From Apteryx mantelli (taxonomy: Eukaryota; Chordata; Aves; Apterygiformes; Apterygidae), in the NCBI RefSeq assembly GCF_036417845.1, contig NC_090020.1, forward strand, positions 38,176,425 to 38,240,424: a stretch of 64,000 bases of DNA, given 5' to 3'. Within the stretch, counting starts at the first letter, position 1; the number at the start of each line of letters is the position of its first letter. Made by a program: the position numbers and the translations under genes. The notes beneath the pieces were generated by a model. That model was given only the letters and a program-made list of their open reading frames with translations. It was not told the DNA's origin and made no database searches. Shown here piece by piece: positions 23,717 through 37,223 of the stretch.

Positions 23717-26700
23717 AGGTTGAGTTAGCTGGATTTGTGCCACTTTAACTAAGTGGGGCTCTGGGGTAGTTAAAGTTTCTAGTCATTTTAATTTTGATGA
23801 GTGTGTGTAGAAAGAAATTTAATGTTCTTTGTGCGAAGTCTGATTTAATGGATTTAACATTTAATGGGAAATACATCCGCTTTAAATAGCGGGAAGTCCA
23901 AATTCTGACTCTTTTCCTCTTCTTCATTTCAAACCAGTGGCTCAAAGAGAGAGCTTTCTGAATGAAAGCACTCCTCTACCAAAAAGTCTCATGCAGTTGG
24001 TTTCCCTGGTAAGCTGTAAGTACAGTAGAGCTACCACCCTCTGTGGCAGGTCATTAGAACATCCAATTCTGGAGATTGATGCAACATTGCCAAGCAAACT
24101 GTGTTCATGACTGTGGGCTGTTTATAGTTTTTGCATTAGCGTTTAGCTGTTTCTTGGTAAAGTGAAGATTTGCTCTCTGAAGTTTCATATTACAGATTTT
24201 AAGTACACCACACTTGAGGGAATTCAGTAGGTGCTGGCATCATGCTTTTAAAACATCAGAAAAACCTGGAAATGGAATTAATGAAGTATTCCAAAGAAAC
24301 ATGTCATATTGCAGTTACAAAAAGAAATGAAATTAACTTATCCTTTCTTGCTCATTTAATGAAATGTTTAAAGAGTAAACCTTAAATTAGTTTGAGGTTC
24401 TTCGCAAATGAATGAAAAAATATGAGGTGATATTTTACAGTTTTTCTGATACTTTCATGCCAAGGAAGACAACTGTTTATGCTGTAGCCATATATTTATG
24501 GATACAGTCCTATGGATGGAAAACTTGTATCTGTTCTAAGTTAGCCAGTAGAGAGGGGCGAAGGAGGAGACATACTTTCCTAAGAGAAGTATCTAAGATT
24601 AGAGCCATGACTTTGTTTCCTGATGTATCTGTTTCTGATGACACTGAAGAGACCCTAAAGGACTAGCTTAAACTGGGCATCCGAATCTTAGCCAGATAGC
24701 TAAACTTAGAATAGAAATATGCATTGTATATTATCCTTCAAGTATCTTCTATTGCTGAAGCTCAGTTATAGACTATAACTAACTTTTCAATAACAGCTGA
24801 AAACTCTGTTTCTTTCCTAATGTTAATTTCCTAATACTGTTGTCAAAGCACTACAAAAGAATCTGGTGTTACATTGGTCCAGTTGAAAATATGTTGAAAT
24901 ACCAGATACGGTAAATGCCAAATGTTCTAGTCATGAGAATAACTTGCTCCCAGCCGTAGAGAGTTGGCCATAGGAAATGATCAGGAGTCATCTCTTACAA
25001 TCTTGAAACTGTTCAAAAATTTTAGTTTTCATTAACAGCAGCAACAACAACAACAACAAAAACCTTGGAAAAAGATTGGTAAAGATGAATCTTAAATGTT
25101 CTGAGATAAGAAGGAAAATGTCACTCTCTAAGCCCACCAACTTTATGTAAAGACATCTGTTTCTGGGTCTGTTATTTCTCCTCTCCGTGCTTTGTCTATA
25201 GGTTAGCTCTTCTCCAAAGAAGTGTAGCCATCATTTTAATTCTAGTCTCCTCATTTCATGCAAGTCTGTGTTCTCCAGCTTAAGTCTGGTCTGTTTCTCT
25301 GACTTACTGTTTCAGAGGTCAGGCTGTTAGTGCCAAGTCAGCAAGGGTAAAAGAAAACTTAACTGATTCTTTCTCCCGCTTCCTTTCTGCAAACATTTTT
25401 GGTAGGAGGGCCGTCCTGCCAGTTGCTCAGGTCCGTACACTCATCATCACTTACAACTTGTTGTTTGCATTGTATATGATGTTCCATCTATATGGCTAAA
25501 ACTCTTGTTAAGGCTGTCAGCTCGTATTTCAATTATGATAGCACCTTTTTTCTAGTGCTTTGAAATGCAATGTACATCCAGAATGCTAATACAAAGATAA
25601 AGATCTTGCATTGCTTCACAGGTTCCATATCCTCTATTATATCAAATATAGGTTATGTGGTCTGCATTTTCTAAAACCGTTGCAGCCTCACCTCTTCCTA
25701 CTTACTATCTCTCATTGGGATCAAGAGACTGACTGTTGTCTGGCCTGTGGTACAAACCTTCACTGACAGGCATGTTTGAAAACTTGCTATGTTTCTGTAT
25801 CTCTTGCTCGCTCTCTCTTTTGGAAAAATATTCCTGTAGATATCTGCAGAACATCCATTTTTGCCTCATTCATTGCTCTCTATTGTATTAGATAAATAGC
25901 TATGCCACTTGCGTAACCAATCCACCTGTCAAGCTTACCAATATTTCTTCTGTATAGTCTCTCCTTGACAACCCATGCCTCTTAAACAGGTTGTAATGTT
26001 TTCAGGGTCAGAACTTTTAATTCATGTATTCATACCATGCTTGCAGAACAGAGTCTTGATCTGTTAATAAAGCCCCTTGATGTCACTATAATAGTAATAA
26101 TATCAAAACCAAAAATAATTGTAATAGTAGTAGTTTACAATTAAGATATTGAATGAGTCTTAAATAACTTGATAAACAGATATCAACCAACAGATTAAGG
26201 AGAGAAAAAGATGTTTTGTAAGTTGTTTTCTGGGAATACATAAGGGCTGTGTTCTTCCTGCCTTTGGTATTACCTTGATAAATATTTTGCTGTCTGAGAC
26301 ACTCCCTCCCCCCCCCCCAAAAAAAAAAAATCTAGAAAACATTTCCACAATTGCAGTGCTTCAGTAAAGGTAACTGAACTACAAAACAGTAAAATAATAT
26401 TTTACAGCAGTGTGATTTAGATTATAAAGACAAAGAATCTGTTGCATGAGAAGGTGGCCTTTCTGACCACAACCATAGTTGAAGTGATCGAAAGCATCAT
26501 CATGGTTTCAAGTACAAATTTTGTTTGACCTTTAATTAAAGACCACTTCTGTTTGGCAACTGACTGTTGCGAGTCCCTCGAGTAGTGACTTGAGAGGTTT
26601 GTCTGCACTCTGTTTACAGACAGGGAATTGTATTACCAACTGTTGAAGCGCAGACATCACTACTGAGATCCAGTACACAGCATGGAAAGATGAGCGTTTT

Positions 26701-29700
26701 GAACAAAGAAACTGTGGTGAAATCTCCATTCTTTCAAAACTGCAGTGTGATGTGCAAAGATAACTTTAGCTTGAAAAGTTTGTACCAGGTTCACCCAACC
26801 CAGCGTATTCTGCCATTCTTCTATTATTCTAGCCCTTGCCCTCTCTGGCCAGAGAATTTTCTCAGGCTGAGAAGATGGATATTGGATGTTTTCTACTGTC
26901 ACATCCACATAGATTTTTCCACCATGGAAAGTCTTTTTAAGGTCAGTGCCAATGGAAATCAGTAGAGGACATGGCTTGGTTTTAGCTGCTGGTCTGAAAA
27001 ACTCTTACATGGTAGTCTTAAGTCTTTGCCCTTACTCTGTGCAAAGCAGTTTCTAGGCTAAGGTAAGTAGTATTCTCTTTGCTCAGTCATCTTAGTTCTA
27101 ACTGAGAGGTTGATACTAAGTCCTTCTTTTTTTTTCTTTAAAAAACAGGAAGCTTGTGTTTGTATGTGTGTGTACATATGTTTTTATACATGCATAAAAA
27201 TGTAAACATGGTTTCTTCCTAAGCAAAGGAGAACACCTAAGAGAATAAAGCTGTTCATATTTCTGTATCCATGTTTAAAAAAAAAAAAAAAAAAGCTGAG
27301 GCCCAAGGGCTAGTTTCCTGGATTGTTTAAAATGTATATATATAGTATAGATATGAACCTGCATATTTGCCAGTTCAAGTATTTTCATTTTAAAATGTCA
27401 GTGGCATGTTAAAAACAAAGTATCTTGGCAGAGAAGCATTTTTTTTTCTTTGAATGCAAAACACACATACAATCTGTGAAACGTTCTACCGTAGGCTGTA
27501 GAGGAAAGGCGTGTAACTAGCATTTCCTTTTCAGTCTGAAAATTTACAGGAATGCAATAGCACATCTGTATGGAATTAGCATGGCTTCTCTCCCTAATAC
27601 ATTTAGATTCATGTGACTGCACAGCTAGAGTCTATAATCTTGAGTCCAGATTTGTTTTACCTAATAAAAATATCAGGACTGATTGTACCTAAGGGTCTAA
27701 TAATTAAAAAGGCTAAAATTATATTCTTAAGAAAAATAAAAATAAAAGCGGACAGCTTCACAGTATTTTCCAGCCCTTGCATCTTTAAATATCCTTTTCA
27801 GAGATGTTGTTTAGCAGGCTGCGTACCAAACCAAGTACTTATAATTGCAGGTGCTACAGGTGGATTTGAGACCATCAATGTGCTTTAAAATATCCTTAAC
27901 TCTTTTGTAAATCACATCAGAAACATTTCTGCTGACTGCCAGCTTTCTTCTGGAATTTGCATTGGTGTAAGACACATTGTTTTTTCTTCCATTGCTGTAT
28001 GTGAAGGGTATGCCATGTATAATAAAAGGGGTCATAATTACAATATACTGGCATAGTCCTCTGAAATAATTTTTCTGTAATAATTGAATTGGTCTTAGTA
28101 TGTGTAGTGCCATTACAAATTATTGAAGCATTCCATAATGATTGGAAAAGTATAATATATATTAATTTCCTGTATGTGTTTTGAGCACAGACCTTTTAAA
28201 ATCTCCTAACTACTGATGGGAGTTATCTATATCACAATTTTGCTGATTTGAACCCCACATAAATTTGGCATCTGTCTTTAAATCTACAGAAGCGAGCAAA
28301 AGTTACCAGCTTAGTTTTTCATAGGTATGTGCCTAGGTAAAGGAACTGCCATGGTAGTAGTTGGCCAACTTAAATTTTAAAATTGTCTTACAGCAGTCAA
28401 AGTCTACTTTTATTTATATTCCATAAACCTATTTAAATTTAGTAAAGAATAAAGTAAAATTTGCTTCTAACATGCAAAAACAATGATCTCATGTCCATCA
28501 GGAAAGAGAAACACACAAAAAATACAGCAGAGAACCGACTGTTTATTATATTTTTTGTTAAGAACAATTTTTGTTTCTCTAATGCTACTGCTTAGTTTGG
28601 GGCTTACCAGAGATCCTTGAGACTGCTGCCAAGATTGCTTCACTTGTGTGATTCCTCAGATGCAGTAACATTTATTAAAAAGAGAGAACATAGGGTTTAA
28701 GGAGTAATACAGCTACAATAACAGTTAGTACAAAGTGGCATTATTTACAAGAACAGTGGAATTCAGAGGGACTGTTTCTAGGCTGCAAGTCTTCAGCATT
28801 CTTCCAGTTCATCTAACATCAGGTATACAGAATTTCATATGTTGTCTTCAGTTAAAATTTTCTTCACCTGTATGAGGGCATGCAGAAACCCTGAAGTGTA
28901 GGATGGAACCCATTAGACAAGATCTCTGTTTCTGCAGATTCCTAATTTATGGTGCAGTAGTCATGCTTGTAGCAACAACTCCTAGAACTTTACCACTGAT
29001 TTAAAGGAAGAAAACTGTGCCTCAGTGCACAAAATAACTGTGCAGCAGGCCTTAAAATGCTGCATATGTATGTATGCTTTTTAGGTAGATAAATAGTGAG
29101 AAGAATGTAGGTTAGAATATGTGGTGTCATCTCAGTGAGATTTAGAATACTCAAATCTTTCCTTTTTGAAGACATTAAAGAGAAGCTGAGTCAGAAAACA
29201 GCACTTATAGAAAACTATAAAAGAACAACTATTTTAAATCATAGAGCTATAAAATTATTTAAGTATTTAAATTATTAAAAGCATGTAGTCCAGGGTTTAG
29301 TGCCAGATGAAACGTCTCTTGAATAACTGAGCCCTTTTATGTGCTCCACCTACAGACTCCCCAGGGTAGAGGAGTTTCAAGAGTGAAGACAAATCAAAAT
29401 AACCAGAACTGTAGACCCCTTCCTGGAATCTGTGAAGTACTGCATCAGCTACGAGCTTTTTTCTAGACAAAACAGAATATCCAAGAATATCCTTTGTTTC
29501 TTAGATTTTTATTTAACTAGACTTATTTTAAAGCAGCCACTGAAATGTTTGAGCTCAAGGAAGGGATGACTTCAACCTCCTGCTTCATTTAAGACATATG
29601 TAAAGATCTTATTTCCACTGCTGATTTTTGCACATAAAATCTGGTTAACTTTTTCTGCATCTAGAGGAAAAAAAGAAAAACTGCTTCACTTTAATTTTTT

Positions 29701-30609
29701 TCTCCCTCAGATTCTTGCATCTAATGATGGATTTCAGAGTTTAAAGTAGGATTTCATTTCTGGTAGCTGAGATTTCTAAATTAGGAACACTTCACACTTT
29801 TTCACTTAATCAGTGCTGAAAGAGCCACCCCACTCCTCCCCTCCCAAAAAAGAAACAGAATGGGATTGCATGGGCAAAACAGTTTAGTTGGCCTGTGCTG
29901 AAAGCATGTGCCAAGATACTCTCCCTTGTTTACATTCCCATCTGTATGGTAAAGGTAGATGGCTGCCATGTTAAAGTTATGACTAACGTTCTCAAGAATT
30001 GGATATTGCAAAACTAGATTTTCTTTTTGTAGCACTGAATCGTTTCTTGTTTAATTGCATTGAACAGTTCTCTTATGAAGCACTACAGTCTTTAGTGCAA
30101 TTATGACTTTTTGGTTTGGTTCAAGTTGGTATCTCCTCTCTTAAATATCTTTCTGTTCTTATTTTATCCCCATTTAATGTTTTGATTTAATCTTTTCAAT
30201 ATGCCTTAGATAATATATACTACTTTTTTTCACATCTGCAGTGAAAGCATTAGTTCAAAACCACTGCTGAAACAATTTTTAATTCTATAAATAGTTTACC
30301 TGCAGTTCTGCAGGATGATTGATGTATATGTGAGGGACACTTTCCTTTTCACTAACACTGTCAGAGGTCCTAACTATAGAGCACCCATAAGCAAATTAAT
30401 TATAAATGTGAATCAGAATTACATCTTAAATGGCAATAATATCCTTTGTATGCAGTGAAATTTTACAGATGAACATAGCCATGGAAGAGATCATTTACTA
30501 CTTATTGGGCTTTTGTTTTTAATTGAGAAAAAATTTAGATTTAGAATTAATCAGCAGTCTCTCCTTTTTCTTACTGGGCTTTTAGTTGTTGTTTACCAAC
30601 TTATAGGCA

Positions 30610-31905
30610 AATTTAGTGACCGTATTTAAAAGAGAGGAAAAGAAGACAGGCTGACCAATCTGTAATTCCCCGGCTTCTCAATTCCTGAAAGAAAATACTA
30701 AAAAATAAATTATTTAACTCTGAGCAAGTTTCTGTGTGAAAACAAGATCAAAAACAAGCAAGATAGACTTGTCAAGACCAGTTTGCTCAAAAACCAAACT
30801 AATTTTATGTTGCAGATAACAGGACAGACAAATACAAAAAGAAATAGATTTAATATTCCTGATTCTAGTAATACTTTTGACACAGTTTCATCTAACATTC
30901 TCCTAAGAAAGCAAAAAATCACAGTCTAGGTTAAATTATCATACAGCAAGTATATAACTGGTTAAAGAAAACCTGTTGGAGTAGCAATCAATAGTTCATT
31001 GCCAAGAAGGAAATATATGTGTGGGTTTTCAGACAGATGCCTTTGACCCACTACTTTTCTATATATGTATATTTTTTAAAGAGCAAGTGATAGACTACAT
31101 ATTCCATTTGCAGACTGATGCCAACCTGGAGGTAGCACAATTATCCTGGAGGACAGGATTAGAAAACAAAATGGTTTGATAAATTAGATAAGATGCCTTT
31201 AAAAAAAAGGAGGGGGGAATAGAATGCAGTTCAATAAAGGGAAATGCAAGTTTTTCGTAGAAGTTCTATAGCAAATGATCAAAGTATTATGGAATACTGT
31301 AAGCTAAAGTGATGCAGTAACATCAGTACCATTAAAAAAATTAAATACACAAACACCCTGCATAGGTTTTAGGGTGGAAGATAAGTGTATTGATCCCTCT
31401 TCTCTGATCAACTTTGGCACAGTCTCAGAGAACTGTGAGCTTTGAGCACTTCCCTTGACTAAAGAGGTAGGCCCAACAGAAGGAATCAGAGCAGCAAGAA
31501 TGAGTAAAGATCTAGAAAAGCCTGGAAGAAGAAAAGGACTGGTTTAGCCTAAAGGAGACAGAGGGATAATCTTCAAACATGTAAAAAGATGCTGGAAAGA
31601 GAAAGCGAATTAAAGGAATGGGAGATGGAGGTTAAAATATAGGTTAAATAAAGGTTAAATAAATAAATAGGTTAAATAAAGGAGGTTAAATAAAGTTGGA
31701 TTCAGATTGAATGTTAGGAAATTTTTTTAGTTAGGCAGTGGAACACTGGGATAGATTGCTCACAACACTGGGGAATTCCCTTACCTGAAGCACAGATTAG
31801 ATAGCCATCTAGATGGCCCATTGGTGTGAAAGGGATCAAGTTGATTTTTTTTTTGCTTTACAGCAGAGAGGACTGATTAGAGGACTTTTCAGGGTCTTTT
31901 CTAGA
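30610..31905 (+). mobile_element. ancient decayed CR1/L3 LINE, sense
   Basis: Blocks of this 1.3-kb stretch follow, in order, the 3' half of an old amniote CR1. First comes an 'acttgtcaagacca...aaccaaactaatttta' block (30766-30805), then the 'ttttgacacagtttcatctaac' block equivalent to FDTVSH (about 30875-30897). Next are the 'gcagactgatgccaacctggaggt' block equivalent to the ADDT region (about 31110-31135), the 'cagttcaataaagggaaatgcaag' block equivalent to the KFNKGKC region (about 31228-31252), and the 3' region with 'gtggaacactgggatagattgc' (31738-31760). Frames are broken throughout. An internal A-rich expansion lies at 31629-31692. Identity to modern CR1 is low, consistent with an insertion predating modern bird orders. 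Confidence 0.7.
31629..31692. repeat. short tandem repeat, GGTTAAATAAA type
   Basis: Four to five irregular copies of a GGTTAAATAAA-like unit, including an AAATAAATAAATA expansion. They lie inside the ancient CR1, where the ancestral sequence probably held a single GGTTTA-type motif. Confidence 0.75.
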
Positions 31906-34439
31906 AATCATTTAAATGTTTCTATGGTAAGGATACCGTAAGAAAGACACCAGTTGAAGATTTGCTCCTGCCTGAAAAAATGACTTGTTTTCCCCTTATT
32001 TTCATGTTTGTTTGCTTCATAGTTTTCACTTCTTCTCTCAAATTCTGTTTCTTTACCTGTGTTTTTTGCTAATACCTTCCTTCCTCTTTCTATTTTTATA
32101 GTTTTTATTTTCTCCGAGTCTTACAAGACCATTGCAGGAGAACAAAATTTGAGGAAGGTGAGGATAAATAGCATGTGTTAGATGCAGTGGGGGAGAGGGA
32201 ACAGCTGAAGGGAGTCAAATGGAAGGCTTCTGTAGTTAGAGATAATGTCAGTAGTGTTTTGAACAGTTTTAAGTTAAGGTAAGGCCAGAAAGAATGAGGT
32301 TGCAATAATAGATGTGAAATTATACCTGCAGAATCAGTTTTAGCTCTGTAGATACTACAGCTTGAATATGTGATTCTGAAGGGAGAGAGAGGGCTAAGTC
32401 AGAGGATATGATGGTTACAGAAGTGAGCAACAGAAAGTTTACAAGAGGTTTTTTGTTTTTCTTTTTTTTTTCCCCATCAAAAAAAGAGGAGGACAGTCTG
32501 GGTAGAACAATTTCAGAACCTCAATTTTGGCAATGCTTATTTTAACGTGACAATTAAATGTTCACAAGGAGATGTCATAAAGGCAGGATGACATGTTAAA
32601 CTGATTAAAGAGATGGAAAAAACAAAAAGAAAAAAAAAAAAGCTCATCAGAAACAAGTGGTGTTTGTGAGTCAACAGTATACAAATAGTAGTCCAAAGGC
32701 TTGTCTTGTATACTTAGCTGTCTTAGTTTTTCCAGAATCTGAGTACCACTGTGAAACATTTTCAGTGTGTTGTAGTACCTGGGAGCCTAGAATTTACTGT
32801 GAATCAATAGATACTTCATAATTTGCTTTATTTAAAAGTGGACACAGCCCAACGAAAAGAGGAAAGAACAGACTGCATTTCACAGGCATTCCACTCAGCC
32901 TGTTTATAACTTTATGATTTACTGCTTTCCAGTACTTTTCTATTTCTCAATGTGCTCTGCCACATTTAAAAAATGTTTGTTTGGAATGGTCCAAAATACT
33001 GGTGGTAAGAAGTAAGGTGAGAATATTTGCACTGCTGTCAAAATAATGTATACTGAAATACTATTGAAAAGATGAATTTGTTTCACAAGTAAGGAACCTG
33101 TTTTTACAGAGCAAGTCAGTTATGTAGGTGGAACTTGGGATGTAATTTGAAAAGGAGGAAGAAAAAGCCAAATACTCGCATATTCTTGAATGACTTGAAT
33201 TTCTTAGTTGATGCTGGTCCCTTCCATTCACTTTTTATCATTTGAACCAATTTTTATCTAGAATAAAACCAGACCATCTTGAAAGAGTAAGTTGACCACT
33301 TTTTCCTTGGAGGATTCTGTAGGAGGAAGTAGGGATAATTGCTCATGATGTCTGAAGACTGGATGCCTGCTATTGTGCTTGATACGGCCAGACACTCAGA
33401 TCTGTCAGTTGCTACCTGTGTATCCATGTGAAAGGACAGGCTGAACCCTTCCTGCACTTGTACATAGCTGAATGCTTAGACCTGTGGGCTGGTGACTCTG
33501 TACCATATCACACACTAAGGTCCTAAAACTGGTACCTGGCCCTTAGCTGCTGTAATATACAGAGAATAAGCTGCTTGTTATATCATTTTTACTCTAATGT
33601 CTTACCCATGCAAAAAGATGCTATGGTTTTTATCTTGTTGAAAAATCCCCTTAGCTAAGTAAATTCTTTTGTGTCAAATATGTATTGTAATTTGTGACTT
33701 ATACTTCCAATACATGGTCTTGGGCAAACAATACTGTAGTCGTTCCTTCGTTGATTTAAGAGAAACTTTTCTGTAGGATATGGCCATTCAACTCTGAAAA
33801 TAACATCATAGTAGTTTGGTTAGCAGCACTTAGAAGAAAAATTTGTTTCCTTAATTCTTAGTCTCTTGTCGCTTGTAGTTTTAATACTTGTACTGATCTA
33901 GGCATTTGCCATTGGTTGCTTTTGATGATTCAGGGTCATGAATAGGAGAGAATGTTTTTAACTGACAAATTGGCCATTGAGAGACATCTACTTTTAATAC
34001 TGAAAGAAATGATTGTACAGCCAAGGAGTCTAGTTTACTTGGATCCTGTTTTAGCAAAGTGAAGTGTGACGATCCACATTTTTACTTTGTTTCCAAATAC
34101 CAAAACAGTAGGAGTGCCCCCACTTAAAAATAACTCCCACCGTTCTTTGGGAAGAAGAAAGCCAACTACACGGGAAAAATGTGGATTCTAAAATAATCAG
34201 CATTAAAATAAGAGTTTTTCTCTGGGAATATTTTCTGTATGTAAATGTACACTTACATGTTACACTACATATAACATTAGGAACTATTTCTATCAGAATT
34301 GGTGAGACTTGAAGTGGAACTTCAGCTAGAGCAAGTTAGACATTATTCGTCTTTCTGTATCAGTTAAATGATGTCAATATATTATGGTGTCCTCCGTGAA
34401 AGAAGCCTTTCTTAGAGAGGATGTAAGATGGGTGGAAAG
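31906..34439. other. intergenic DNA, nothing recognised
   Basis: AT-rich sequence with no supported gene or repeat family. An A-rich tract occurs near 32617-32641. Confidence 0.45.
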
Positions 34440-35010
34440 CTCTAGAATCATCAAATTCAAACCCTTATTAACACTTGGCAAACATATCCTATGAGAACTT
34501 TCCTAAAGTAATCCAGTTTCATCCTGCAAGTACTTTCAGTTTTACATTCTGCTATTTCTAATGAAGGGCTGTATCCCTGTCTTATCTAAGAAACTATTCT
34601 AATTGGAGCACTAATCTATGCTTGTAATATTTATTTTCCCTTGCTAATCCTTTTTTTTTCCTAAGAGAACTGTTGCTAGTTAAAGAAGGCAAACTCTTTC
34701 ACCAGTAGTTCTCTTCCCTTAACTTATACTAATGGCCTCTATCTGCAACTGTTCCAATTTTAATACATCTTATTCTAACATGGATGATCAGAACACTGTT
34801 TCAGATGCTGTCTCATTAGTGTCTTGTATCTATAAAAAATATTAATGCTTTCCTTTCTGATGAAAACAGCTCTGTTGGTAAGTACTTCATTTGTACCTAT
34901 ATTTACATGGTCCTTTTATATCACAGCCTTACCAGAATTAAGACCCCTTGCAATTGAATATTGTGTAGTTCCATGTGCTAGTTCCTTTCAAATTTTGAGA
35001 AAGGTGTCAT
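34440..35010 (-). mobile_element. possible ancient CR1/L3 remnant, reverse
   Basis: The block 'gatcagaacactgtttcagatgctgtctcattagtg' around 34787-34825, followed by 'tattaatgctttcctttctg', resembles the reverse complement of the last coding part of old amniote CR1/L3 elements. The rest of the interval aligns only loosely, so boundaries and family are uncertain. Confidence 0.35.
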
Positions 35011-35280
35011 CTAGTCCTCTTCTGGTTTGACCACACGCAGGTCTTTGAGTCTCATTTATACCTCAATTGTGGTAGTTTCTGTTTTGATACCTTCAGTCCT
35101 ACTGACCAGCTGCCTTTATTCCTGTGCTCAATATCTTCAGTTTCACACTACAAACTAAAATAAATACCCTAATTTTGGACTGTACCTACTTTTTCCCTAA
35201 TTGCTAACTCATCCCTACTGCATAACTGGTTCAATTTTTTTCCTTCATTATTCTCATCTTATTTTTTTGCTAAAGGTCTC

Positions 35281-35302
35281 GTGTGTGTGTGTGTGTGTGT
35301 GT
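35281..35302. repeat. (GT)11 microsatellite
   Basis: A perfect GT run of 11 units. Confidence 0.95.
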
Positions 35303-35539
35303 TAGTTTCCTTTTCAAGGCTCTGTTTAACTTGTGGGAATTTCTTTATCTCTGTGCTTCCTGATATCTAAGGCCTGAAGCTTATCTCTGATCACTCCTTT
35401 CTTTTTTATTCCTTGTAGGCTGTCTGCTTATTCTGTGTGTTCTTCTTGAGCTAGTTATTCAGCCGAATACGTTTGGAATCCTTCTGCCTCTCCCTCTCTC
35501 TCTTAGGAATATCTCATTCACACAGCTTTAATAGCTTCT

Positions 35540-35790
35540 GATCTGAAGAAATTCCAAACCTCACTGATATTCATGAGGTTCCTGAACTCTTCAATCCAGT
35601 TGTCTTCATTAAATAGTTCCCTTAATTTTGCAAGGTTTTATGTTTAAAGATTGAGATCCTCACATCCAGTCTTGCTTTTGTTCATCCTTCCAAATTTAAA
35701 CAAAATCAAGATCTGATCAGCTGGAATACAGATATCTAGAGAGAGCCTCTGCTAGGGCAACTGGGCCATCAAAGTAGGACAGCGAGTTGA
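35540..35790 (-). mobile_element. ancient amniote CR1/L3-type fragment, reverse
   Basis: The blocks 'cactgatattcatgaggttcctgaactcttcaatccagt', 'aaatagttcccttaattttgcaa' and 'tttgttcatccttccaaatttaaac' follow a LINE-derived repeat (endonuclease region, reverse strand) that is abundant in reptile genomes. It is old and frame-broken. It may belong to the same insertion as 34440-35010. The family comes from recognition only. Confidence 0.5.
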
Positions 35791-37223
35791 ATAAGAGAAT
35801 GGTTTCCTGGCCTCTTAGCTTAGTGGGGTTTATTGCAGAGATAACAAAACTTGGCTCTTGCTTCTCATTCCAGAATTAGAAGTGCCAGATAATATGCACG
35901 CAAAGCTTAAAGAGTCTCATGGTTGCCACAGTATGGTGAGGGGCTCAAGAGTATAGTTGTAATTCAAAGTGATAAATGGTCTTAGATGATGAAAACAGAT
36001 TGTGTCCTGGTGTTATCAGAATGACTGCAAGGAGCACTTTGGGACTTTCAGTTACAGAGGTATCTTCATTGCTTTCGTTTGCTTTTTTACGGGTGGCTAA
36101 TTATTCCTCGCTGATGAATGCTAAAAAAGTAAGAATGAAATTAGCCTGGCTGCTTCTTTTTTTTCCTCCTTTGGTTCTTAAGATGTATATTCAGAGAGAA
36201 ATGGCAAAACAAAAACAAAACATTTAAGGGTCTGAACCTTATAAAACAACTTGGTTAGCAGACTGCAACCAACTACAATTCAATGTCTTAGCTCTTGATG
36301 TTATCCTGGCATTTTGAAGAAATGGGCCAATGTGCTGATAAAAATGTCAAGGCAGGGATCGAAATGATCAAAAAAAAAAGGGGGGGGGTGAGTTTCTGCT
36401 TTACACGCCTCTGCTTGGCGTTGGCATGGGGGTCCGCAGTGAGGGCCTGTGTCCCCCTCCTGCTTGCCCCCAGCCCCGCCAGGGCAGCCGGGGCCCCGAG
36501 GGCGTGGAGCACCGCCGCCCCCGCCGCAGGATTTCCCCGACGCGGCCGCATCCCGCCCGCCGCGCGCCTCGCTCCCGACCTTTTCTCTGGGACCCCAGAT
36601 GCCTCCGTGCGCCTCTGGCGGGAGGGGCTGGAGGGGGGAGGCCGACTGAGAAGGCGGGTCTTTCTGGCGGTCATTGTACGGCTCCGACGCGCGGGGGGAG
36701 CGGGAGTGGAAGAGGAAGGGCCGCCCTCCCCCGGGGCCAGCTCTACCTGCGTGTGCTCCGTGCCCCCCTCCCCCGGCAGCCGCCTCCCCCCCCCCCCCCC
36801 CACGTGTGCGGCGGCAGCGGCGCCCGCTCCGCCCGGCTCGGCTCAGCGCGGCCCCGCGGTGACAGAGGCGGCGGCGCCGCCTCGCGTCCTTCGCCCCCTC
36901 CCCCCGGCTCCCGGGGCTGCCGCGGCACCGGCCAGGAGGCACCGGCCCGCCTCCGCCTCCTCGCTTCTCCCGCACGGCGAGCCAGCTGTAAAACCGCCTC
37001 CTTGTACTTGGCAGCGATTTTTGCTCTCCTCTTAGTCTATCTCGGCACACTTCTTTTTTGGCCTTAGTTATCGTTAATTATTAATAATTTTATTCTTATT
37101 TTATTTTTTATCGGGAAATTCAACGTGGTTCTGTTGGATTTCCTTTTTCGGAGGGAGGAGAAAATCCCAAACCAACTTTTCTTTTTTTTTCTTGTCCCCT
37201 CTTTGGAGACAGAGGAGGGGGGG

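Larger units (their letters stand above)
21611..30609. other. intergenic DNA, no gene recognised
   Basis: About 9 kb of AT-rich DNA with simple repeats: T22 at 22481-22502, a C-rich tract at 23620-23638, an A/C-rich plus GA tract at 23667-23716, (CAA)n near 25039-25060, a C/A run near 26308-26330 and A18 near 27277-27294. No supported exon, RNA gene or repeat family was found. Confidence 0.5.

Noticed and set aside
36295..37067. Several 170-250 codon open frames on both strands at the CpG island
   Set aside because: High GC content depletes stop codons. The frames overlap in all registers, are low-complexity Pro/Arg/Gly/Ala and match nothing I recognise.
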